A DNA stretch of 64,000 bases, from positions 1,798,001 through 1,862,000 of the forward strand of contig CM070503.1 of the NCBI GenBank assembly GCA_036346375.1. The letters run 5' to 3'. The stretch's first letter is position 1. Each line of letters starts with the position of its first letter. Of this stretch, positions 54,365-64,000 are shown piece by piece. The notes beneath the pieces are model-generated. The model was not told the DNA's origin. It searched no databases and was given only the letters and a program-made list of their open reading frames with translations. This stretch comes from Guadua angustifolia (Eukaryota; Streptophyta; Magnoliopsida; Poales; Poaceae). The position numbers and the translations under genes are program-made.

Positions 54365-57300
54365 ATGGCCGCCGGCGATGATCGCGTCGGATTCCTCTCC
54401 GGCGTCTGGTCTCGCCTCCGCGCCGGTTTTTGCCGGCGAGGAGAAGCTTCCGGCTCCGGCGGCGATGACTGTGAGAATGAGAGGGCAACTGTACGGTCGC
54501 GCCGGAAGCTCGCCTTCGTCTCTGCCTTCAACCTCGAGGTGAGGTGTATACGTTTTGCTAGCGAGCGACTGACTAGCTCGATCACGGTTCAGAGCAAGTT
54601 TTATTCTCAATGATCGATCGATTTTATGATCATTGACCTACGTTTATTCGCTCGCCTGCTTGGGAATGGGCCGGATGGATACGCAAGCTGCATGCGTGGA
54701 TATTATGTATGTTGTTAATTTTGATCCAGGGTTCATGCGATCGAATTGTTCATTTCTGCCTGCCCAGGTGCTGGTACTCGTTTATGCTTTCTGGAGGGCG
54801 AGAAGACGGAATTTGAGCTGGAGGCAACCCATTCAGGCACTACCCATGCTTGTAATCCCTGCTCTAGCTACACTGCTCATTTACGCCGCCGCGTCCGTAC
54901 GCCTCACCAGACTGCGTAATTTTCATCAACCTCCTACCTCTTGCTTGATTTGTACCCTCGCTCCTCGGCTCCTTGCTCTTCACCACCCGAGATATATCGA
55001 TCATGTTGCTACATCGAAAGCACTTATCCTTTCTGTCCATTCAATCTGGACTACTTACTAACATTTCTCAAGTTTGAGCTGTAATATCTTCACAAACTGT
55101 TCAAACTCCCTGCTTACTAGTAAATATGTGAAATTCTTTATATAAACAAATTTCATCTTACTCCGCAGTAGATCTCAAGGACAAGAAAATGCTTCAAAGG
55201 CTTCAAGAGGAGAAGCAGGAAAATGACAGGGAATCAAACGAGTTTGGCCAGAACGACGACCAGAACTGTGTCCAGGCCTGTTTCTTTCCTTCATTCTAAT
55301 TCTCTGCGTATAAATATTATCTGCTATTGCCCTTTTTTTTCCATCTCAGAATTGCTTTACATTTATGTGGTTTGGGTCATCTTTGTCCTGCTCTTCTGAC
55401 ATCATTGTTCTATTTTGCTCAACATAGTTGGTGTTTGTTTGTTGATGCAGAAATGTGATGATGTCGACGATGCTAGTAATTCTTTGCCTGCAACTGATTC
55501 AAATGATGCAGCTGATTCTAGTCGTGGCCCCGGTGTTCCTGCATCTCTAAGCGACTCCGCTGAAGTTTACACTCAATCATACAGCACAGGACCGATCTGT
55601 CGTAGTTCAGCACCCTCAAAAAGGTGTACAGAATTTCCTTGCAAAGATGGAAGCGAAGAAGCACCAGCTTTCTCGGCACATTTAAATCAGCATGGCCATG
55701 CCCCTTTTTCCACTGAAGATGTTCCATCTCCTTTTGATTATAGTTTCCATTCAAGACCTGTTATATCCAGCATGCTAGCTGAACATCCAGCTATCCATGG
55801 AGAATTTCCTGCAAGACGTGGTCAGGAAGAAGCGTTTGGTCATGAATTATTGGACATTGTGGACACTCGTTCCAGTTCCAGCAAGGAGAACCCCATATCT
55901 CCAGTTGGTTCTCACAGTAGTTTTTGTGACAGAGATGATGCACGCTTAAGCGAACATGTGACGCCACCCTTGTCAACTGTCTTCCAGGAATTGATTGTCA
56001 AAGTTAGTGGGGAACATTCACTGTCTCTACCAGAAAAGCTTGGATTCTCTCCTGCTTTTTTAAGGAAGCTCCTGCATCTCCACCGGACTGCTTTGTTTCC
56101 CATAGTAGCTCTAACCCATCTGATCCGGTACTATATGCATCAGAAACCTTCGAAAAGTTGCCTGCAGAAGGTGTCAAGGAGGAAGCATTGCTTGAGCCTC
56201 ACAAATCAGCAGAGCTGCAAATGTATTCTTTCACTTCAGAGGAGATCCCTCCTTCATGTGCCGTCGATGACAACAGAGTGATAATTACTTCTGATGATGA
56301 GATCTATCCGTTGCCATCCATCTGTAGTAATGTCCACACCAATGCAGCTATTGTGAACATTGAAACTTCAGAGCTCTCTTTATGCTGTCAAGATACCAAG
56401 ATGATAGAATTTCCTGGAATTGTCAACTTTGTTACAGTCAGTTCTGAATCGAACTACCCAGCATCTCCAGAGTTACTTGCAGAGGGTGGTGAGAACTCCA
56501 AGGAGGATGAAACGTCTGACTTGCACTTACCAGAGAAGAAGGGCCTTCATTTTAATTTGGACAAGGAAGCCTTTCTGGATCCACTTGTAGTTGATACTGC
56601 TGAACATTCATTGGCTACAACAGCATTTTTGTTATGCTGTGAACAAGTCGAGATGACGGAAATTCTTGGAGTTGTCGAAGATGGTTTGTCTGAATCACAA
56701 GACGAGGGAGCATTTATCCGTCAAAAGGTTGTTGTCACCTCTTCAGATGATCATAGTAACACTCAAAATTTAATAAAAAATTCAATGTCTGTCCATTTCA
56801 TTCCAGACGTCAATGTAAAGGATTCTCTTCAAGGTTGTCAGGAAGCATTGTCTGAGCCGCTACACCAAAGCACTTGTCATTCTGAAGGAATTTTCCTATC
56901 TTCAAGTGAGATCAATAACGATGAAGTCTATTCAAGCAACTCAAATTCGTACTTTTTATATGCCACCGCGATGAAAGGTGAAGCACCCTTTTCTTGTCAG
57001 GGAGGACTTTCTGAGTGTGAAGATGAAATGACGTTTGCTTTTCTAGATACTCCCATCTTGCTAGATGAGGTGACAAGTGCAGAAATTTGGACATATAACT
57101 CTGGATCTTCTCGATGTATCCCAGACAGCAATGAGATTAAACCTCTTGATGATGGTAAACAAGCTCCATCCGAAGCATTACAGGAAGTTACTTTCGGTTT
57201 TGAGGAAAGCCTCATGTCTCCATATGAGGGCATAAACTCTGAAAAATATTCACTCTATTCCAGGTCATCTTCATGTGTTTCAGATGTCAACATGACGGCA

Positions 57301-60085
57301 GCTCCCAGAGGTGGTGCATCTTCTGAACCAGAAAATGATTGTGATTTCAGCTTTGATGAGCGGAACCCCGTGATGTTTCCCAACATGAATAGTACGGAAA
57401 ATTACACAAACAGCACATGGTCTTCTGAATTTATTCTAGAGACCAACATGATGGAAACTCTTAATGTTGCTGAGGAAGCGGCTGCTGGTTCACTACATGA
57501 AGTTTGTTTGAATTTTCTGGGTACTTTTGTAGCTCCAGATGTAGGCAATGGCACGGGACAATCAGATAAACACTTTGATGTGTTGTTCTCTTCATTTGTT
57601 CCAATAGTTGATGCATTTGAAGCCTTGCAAACTGGTCAGGGGTTCTGTGAGCTGCAATGCAAAAATGATTTTACTTTTCAGGAGGCTAAAATATCCTCTA
57701 AGGAGGTCAACAATGCTGAAAATCATTTGACCAATACAATTGGCGATCTTCAAGATGGTGAGAAAACATCAGTTGTAGCTTTGCATGCTGCTCAGAAAGC
57801 GTTGTCTGAATCCCGAGATGAAGATGTTTTTACTCTTCGTGGGACTTACATGTCTCCTGAAGAGATTAGTGATGCTGAAAATCATTTGGCTGCTGATTGT
57901 GCTACAGATCTTCCCAGCACAGTTGAAAATCATCGCTTCATCGAAAAAGCGTCACCTGAATCACTATCTGAGGACCCCTTAAGTTTTGAGGAGGTTTTGG
58001 TTTATCGAGATGAGGGTTCCAAAGCTGAAAATAATTTGGGCAATGAAAAGTCATCCTTGTGTTCTACAGAGGTCAACTTGATTGGATCTTTAGGCTGCGA
58101 TCAGGAAGGAAATCCTCAGCAACAAGATGAAAACATTTTGGGTTTTGAGGGTATTTACATGGCTCACCAGGAAGCCACTTCTGAAAATCATTTTAACAAT
58201 TTGGGGTCACAACATATTCCAGATGCCGTTGTGGCGGAGACTCTTCAAGGTTCGGAGACATTATCATCTGAGATACTTCACGACGAAATCTTGAGTATTG
58301 AGGGGACCTCATTATCTCTAGATGGTGGCAACAATGCTGAGAATTCTTCAAACAATTCAAGATCTGTTATTCATACTGCACAGATCAACACAACAAGTCT
58401 CCTTGATCTTCAAGAAGGATCTTTCAAGCCACAAGATGAAAAGGTGATGAATTCCGTCTCTCCATGTGAGGTTGGTAGTGAAGAAACAGATAGCTCAAAT
58501 TGTACATACTATGTTGCTGAAGCAAACATGATTGGAGCTCTACAACATGTCAAGAAGCCACCATCAGAGTCACAGGATGTAAATTCTTTTTCAGGGGCTT
58601 ATATATTTTCAGATGAGGCAGAAGATGCAACAAATCTTTCAGACCACTCAAGATTCTCATCATCTACGCATGACAACAACTTGACAGAAATTCTTGCAGC
58701 TGGTCAGGGAGGATCTTTTGAGCCAAACGATGAAAATTGTACTAGTTTTCAGGATACTTCAATGTTTGAAGGATCTTCAATTCGTACAAGGTCTGCTTCA
58801 TATACCAACAATAAGGAAGCTGCACGATCTTCTAGAGAAGAATTGGCTGTGCCTCTACCGAAAGATGTTGATAGTTTTGATAAGATTCCCGCTGGGGATG
58901 AAACGGCCAGTAAGTCACTAAATGAAAATGCCCGTAGTTCTGAGCAGACAGCCACAGCTCAAGCTGAGGTCAACTATGCTGAAAGTTTTCCAAACAAGTC
59001 AAGACTCTCTTCGTGTGCTCCAAAGGCTAATTGCATTAAAGCTCTTGAAAGTGTTAATAAAGGAATTTTTGAGCCACAACACAAGGAAGGACCAGAAATG
59101 GCTCTTCTGGTGGGCATGCCCTCCTTTGTAGAGGAGAGCAAGGAAGCTGAAAAAGACCATCATAATTACAGCTCTGCTTCATCTCACCATGAAATTAGCT
59201 ATGTGGAGGCTCCCCAAGAATTGCCTACTGATGCTGGAAGTGAAAAAGGTGATTGCCTGTGAAATCAACTTTCTGAAATCAGATCCCAGTTGTTACTGTT
59301 ATTTGATGCGCCGGCTTGTTTTGAATGGGAAAATATTTAGATCTGAAATGATTAGTTTTGCAAAGAACAATCTGCATTCATTCCATTGGTTGGTATGTAG
59401 TGCATTAAAAAATGGAAAAATTTGGGGAAAAAATATCAGAGACAATGTTCGATATGTTCTACAACTTAGCCAAAGTTTACTCTAACTCTTTCTAAAATTA
59501 GAGAAACAAATAAAAAAGTAGTTCTATTTAAAATAGTGATAGTGCTACTCAAAGTGGAAAAGAAAAAGGAAACAGTTTGATAATTCCTATATCAATTATC
59601 CGACATTACAGCTATACTCATCGAATGTGTGCTGTCATCTTTATTAACTGACACCTCTTCTTGTTCAGTTGTCTCCAAGGACAGTGAATCGCGTGAATGG
59701 CTTTGCAAAGGTATGGAACCAAAAGACGGTGAATTTGAGGTCATGAAAGAGGATGTAGAAGACTTGGATGAGGACCATGAGGTGAGTCCAATGCCCTCAG
59801 ATGTTGCTTTGAACTTCTACCTTCTTTACTGAGGTGAGTTCTGTGACTATCTGAAACCTGATAATACAATGTAGCTGTATTGTACTCACCGGTTTGATAT
59901 AATTTCTGGCACAGAATAATCCCATCGGTCCTCTTGAGGTATCTGAAATTACACCTGCTCTGGCACCAAAGCCTTCTGTAAAATTTTATGCAAAAGAGGC
60001 TTCTTGGAGAGATTCAGCAATGGGGACAAGCAATGATTTTGAAGTGGCACCAGTAGCTGGTCTTCGACAGAGGAAACCATTATAG
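54365..60085 (+). CDS. Large acidic membrane-anchored protein of unknown function, with one apparent frameshift
   Basis: Six coding exons: 54365-54538, 54768-54915, 55169-55269, 55451-59248, 59669-59781, 59915-60085. The exon 3 donor is uncertain (GT at 55,270 or GC at 55,276, both in phase). The N-terminus holds a basic region, then two hydrophobic segments (about 49-67 and 82-102) joined by RARRRNLSWRQP, a hairpin-type membrane anchor, then a Lys/Glu-rich coiled-coil-like stretch. Exon 4 (about 1,270 codons) is acidic, Ser/Asn/Glu-rich and made of degenerate repeats of about 45-50 residues (SEPQDE, FEGTxMSPDE, NNAENHL, SSSC.PDVN). The C-terminus ends APVAGLRQRKPL. Exon 4 switches frame at a six-T run (56,056-56,061): codons are open before in one frame and for 1,030 codons after in another, and one extra T would restore a continuous frame of about 1,500 codons. 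I do not recognise the family function. Confidence 0.75.
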
Positions 60086-60567
60086 ACAATCAGTAGAGCA
60101 GTACTGTGTCTGAGCTAGCTGACTTGCAGTACACCAAACCTGTTGATGATGATTCCGAACCTCTTAATTCTCCTCTACCTCCATCAGTTGCTATTAATAC
60201 TCAAAAAAGATCAAATGATATGACTGCACGTATAACAGCCAAATACTGAACAGCCTCGCAAGAGCATCTAAAAGCTTCCAACAGGAGATGGTTCCGTTGT
60301 GTAGTTGGTAAAGCTTCTAATAACTGGAAAAATGCTACAATCAAAGTTTGAGTAAGCATTGTTGTTGCAAGTTTTGTGTGCTCAGAGAACTAGGACATCA
60401 CTTGAGGAGCCAAGGGCATGACATAGGTTAAGTCTGATGATGGTGGCTTAACACACTTGGAGAATATGAACTATTATGCATTTTGTAATTGTGTAACAAA
60501 GTATAAGTATTGTATTTACTCTTTTCAGGGTGAAAAAAAACTATGTGCACTAAATACATGTGGTTTT
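60086..60567 (+). other. 3' UTR and downstream of the six-exon gene
   Basis: No coding continuation after TAG at 60,083. Short frames are chance. The boundary between UTR and transposon sequence is not visible. Confidence 0.4.
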
Positions 60568-60595
60568 CGTTGCAACGCACGGGCACATTACTAGT
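60568..60595 (+). mobile_element. Helitron-like 3' terminus (tentative)
   Basis: GTTGCAACGCACGGGCAC followed by ATTACTAGT resembles the GC-rich hairpin plus CTAG(T) end of grass Helitrons. The 5' TC end was not located, so the body of the element is undefined. Confidence 0.4.
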
Positions 60596-60628
60596 CTGTT
60601 ATAATGGCTGCTTTTCTTCTTTTAGGTG

Positions 60629-63600
60629 TGTAACATCCCAAAAATACAATAAAATAAAAATATATATTTTGAATTTGGATATAATTATTTCTGAGTTTTC
60701 TTGACATTATTTATTTTCATTTGGATTTCTTTAGATTTATACTTTGTAAGAAAAATCCAATAATGGAATTAAGGAATGGATAATAGTAAAAAGGTAAAAT
60801 GGTAAAAGTAAAAATTTGGAAAAATTACCATTTAAACCCTAGGCCTGCATTAAAAGTATTTTGAACCACAAATAAATTTTTATGAACAATTATGAGACTT
60901 AATAATTGAAAAGACAATCACTTTGACTAAAAACAGTGTAAGGTCAGATTTAATGAAAAATCTGTAGACTTCATGTCGACTGATAAAATTACCATAGTAA
61001 ACACATGGCAATACCTACTCTCAGTAAAAATATCATAAATTTATCATGTCAAATAAGTCCTTTAAAAATTCAAAAACAGAAACGATGAAAATAAGGAAAA
61101 CGCCATGTCAGAATTTAATAAAATAATGGAGCAAATTTTTAAGTTGAAAATTTTTACAGTAGGATAAATATCACTAATCCATATGAAAAAAAGTTTCAAA
61201 AATAAATAATATCATTTAGATCCTTAATTTAATTAAAATCCGAATTAAGGAAATTGAGCAGTGCCCACTATCAGAATTTTCATTAATTATACATAGGGTG
61301 TTTTAGTCCCAAATTTCTACTGAAGGTCTACTAATACCAGAACACTCTATTAAAAAAGTTTCACAAAATGTGGAAGTTGAATGACAGCTCAAATTAATGC
61401 AAACCTGTTGAAAGGAGTTCAGCCAAAAATATCTGGCCCTCATCCTCTCATCGACAAGTGGGCCCTAGCCCTGTTCGGCCCCATCTGCTGACGCGAGGTG
61501 GCTCAGACGTTGTTCTCACTGACGGTGGCCCCTGACCCCACATGTCAGCCTCAAGTCTTTCCTCGGTCTCTCTCTTCTTCCTCCTGTCGCTCGAACCGAC
61601 TTCACACCTCCGATCGGCCTGCGTTCTCGCGCCTCCGCCCAACTGCTCCGCGTCCTTGCAGCGCCGCCCAAGTCGTCGATTGCTGCCACAAAGCCTCACT
61701 GCCATGCCGCGCCGTACCCTAAGCCACGTCGCCGCCATTAATCACCATTGACCACAGAACCGAGCCGCAACTCATTCCGTCGAGTGATCAACCGGGGCAG
61801 GGCTCTTCCTTGTCCCCTTGCCTATAAATACCAGTGTTGCGTTACAATTGAGTTTCTCTCCTTCTTCCCTTAGCCATTCATTGAACCAGCTCGCAGTGCC
61901 CTCATTCCTGGCCGCCATTGCCAAAGCTTTAGAGCTCTGATCCGAAACCAATTCAAATGAACGAGCAACTCATTTCCAAATTGCCTCCGGGTGTAGCTTC
62001 TATACCTCCTAGTGATCAAATCCTCTCAAAAATATTTAGCCTTTTCCATACGAAAACTCGCCGCCACCGAGGGTCATCTTCCTCAGCTCAGGCCGTTCGT
62101 GGGCGGAGCTCCTCGGCCACTTTCCGGTCAGAAGAGATACCAAAATGGATTCCTTGTGATCCCTAATTGCTCAATCAGTTACCCATTCCAGCTCGCTTGC
62201 CTTGGTTCTTGCTCCCGACCGACCTGCCATGAACGCCGCCGCTTGAGCTCGAGGGCGTGCCACTCTGCTTCTTCTCCGGCCAAATTGGTTCCGCATCCGG
62301 ATGAGCATCGCCTAGCTCTCTCTTCCCGTGCAATCTCCGTCGCCGGGGAACCACCGGAGTGCCGTCGCCGCCGTGCCCTGGATTGCCTCTGCTTGTGTCT
62401 CACCGCCGTGCGGGGCCTGGATGTCAGCCGAATAGAGGTAAGCCTGTTCAACAGGCGAAGGCGTTTTCAGTTTAGGGAAAACGTATTTCATTATTTTGTA
62501 TGAATTTCCAAATCGGTTTAATATTCAACCATGGATATCTTTCACATTTTCAATCTGAATAAAGTAGAATAAAATTATAAATTCATCTAAAATTAGTAAG
62601 GTTCTAAATATGCAAAAATATCACGTTTTTGAACTACATAATAATTAATTTAAATAATCCATGATTATAGTCGCATTGTGGGCTTTAATAAAAAGTTGTG
62701 CACAGTATGTTATAAAATAATAAAATAAATTCCTATCTATTTAGAAGACTAGGATGAATTTGAATTTATGAAAACATTTAATTTTTGAGTCCCAGAACAT
62801 TTGTTAGAAGTTAAAAATGGTATAAACTCTATTATAAGCACTATTGGGCATATGAGAAATATGGCCTCTTAAATCATAAAATAAATGCTTATATATTTAT
62901 GTACTTATAATAAGCCCAATCATGCACAGATATTAAATATTGGAACTAAGTTTAATGTATTGCATTGCGACCATTAATAAACCCTAGTATGATCATTAGT
63001 AAGAATAGTAGCAGAACACCTCATAAAATGATAAATTAATTTATATGTAGCTCCTGAAATCAGTAGGGGCTTGTCCACATAAAAATACTTAGAATCAAAC
63101 TTAATTTGCATTCTTTTAACAGAAGAAAGTGATAATTACAGCAGTAAATAAATAGATAATCTATTGCGATTAAGGTCAAAATAATGTAAAAACAACTTTA
63201 AAATACTTCTAGAATTGCATTCCATTAGTAACTGAAAAATAAGCTAAGCATCATGTATGGTTCAGTCGTAAACTCAAAATGAATCCTGGTCGATTTATCG
63301 TTAACTTTGTGATCATTTAGGCTATTTCATCGATCAATAAAATAACTCGTCCAAATGGTAAAACTTACAAATCTAGTTTAGAATCACTATGCAAAGTTCA
63401 TTCTACCATATCCTAAAGAAATAACTTTATTTCATCAAGGTTTGCATATTAATCTTATTAGCTCAAAACCCTTAAACGCTAACCTTGCGTTTCACCTTCT
63501 TGCCGATTTCGTAAATGTAATCTTTATAAAACCGCATAAGGCTTTTCAGCAATGAATTTAATGTCTTGTCCAAATCCTAAAACTTATGAAATTAGCTTAG

Positions 63601-64000
63601 TAGTAATCTTCAAAGTATAAACTACCATAATATGAAGAAATAATCTTATTTCGTCAAGATTTAAATATAAATCATGTTAACAGAATAACCTAAAGTATTA
63701 TGAATTCTGAACTTTGTAATTGTAGTAAGCGCTCTCAGTAATAGTAAAGAAATCCATAGTTAAGATATTTGTATCACCAGAACCTTCTTAAATATCATGT
63801 AAATAAGGCCAGTAGCTTAAACCAATAGATCTGACATACATAAAACTACTTCTGCACAAAATCAATCAAAGAACAAGCACTATACATGCATGAACAAATT
63901 GTGATCATTTAAGCCTTTTCGTCAATCCGCAAAGCATCTCGTCTCAATGCGAATCTTGTAAAGAATAGCCTAGAAATGATCTTTAGGTTATGGTTTGCTG
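60629..64000 (+). mobile_element. Long LTR (gypsy type), truncated by the window edge
   Basis: Starts TGTAACATCCCAAAAATAC at 60,629. It has an AT-rich head (to 61,430), a GC-rich middle (61,430-62,440) with TATAAATA at 61,823-61,830, and an AT-rich tail that runs to the window end. The layout parallels 21,376-24,191. No PBS or internal domain appears before 64,000, so the LTR is at least 3.4 kb or a solo copy. Frames in the GC-rich portion are not coding. Confidence 0.6.
61823..61830 (+). promoter_or_regulatory. LTR TATA box
   Basis: TATAAATA in a CTTGCCTATAAATACCAG context, in the expected position between the U3-like GC-rich stretch and the presumptive transcript start. Confidence 0.55.

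Noticed and set aside
55518..59131. Small ORFs in other frames within the six-exon gene
   Set aside because: They overlap a long continuous coding exon and have no start context or domain.

Overview
The window is nuclear DNA of a flowering plant, almost certainly a grass (Poaceae). The evidence is two spliced genes with typical grass GC-rich first exons (a receptor-like pseudokinase and eIF4A-III) and nested LTR retrotransposons, CACTA, hAT and Mutator-like (MULE) elements of grass type. The species cannot be named from the sequence. No prokaryotic, organellar or viral genes were seen.

Layout. Positions 1-18,600 are a nest of minus-strand retroelements. A Ty3/gypsy element (3' LTR at 1-337, degenerate pol and gag to about 3,075, 5' LTR at 14,490-15,504) is split by two insertions. 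One is a Ty1/copia-type element (about 3,076-9,985) whose LTR-like block carries an unusual array of small hairpins with a constant loop. The other is a complete non-autonomous CACTA element (10,150-14,063, TSD GTT) that contains a 5S rRNA pseudogene and a higher-order satellite. The gypsy element itself sits in an older copia pol (15,505-18,590), which also holds a GC-rich 51-bp minisatellite. Positions 18,600-28,500 hold LTR-like fragments, a 640-bp foldback, a probable solo LTR, two copies of one AT-rich element and a 615-bp hAT element with perfect 8-bp TSDs.

Genes. 28,833-37,762 is an LRR receptor-like pseudokinase of the At1g60630 type. Its 6.8-kb second intron has absorbed two hAT elements. 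38,680-42,239 is the exon-junction-complex helicase eIF4A-III, with 8 coding exons and one GC-AG intron. 43,141-52,438 is a 9.3-kb MULE with long TIRs; it carries a decayed MuDR-type transposase, a decayed plant-mobile-domain gene and a third putative reading frame. 54,365-60,085 is a six-exon gene for a large acidic membrane-anchored protein of unknown function, broken by one apparent single-base frameshift. The window ends in a long LTR (60,629 onward).

The host genes share no evident pathway: a cell-surface pseudokinase, an RNA helicase and an unknown membrane protein, separated by transposons. Exon boundaries were placed by eye from splice signals, reading-frame continuity and family conservation. 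TE boundaries rest on TIR/TSD or PBS/PPT motifs where stated.
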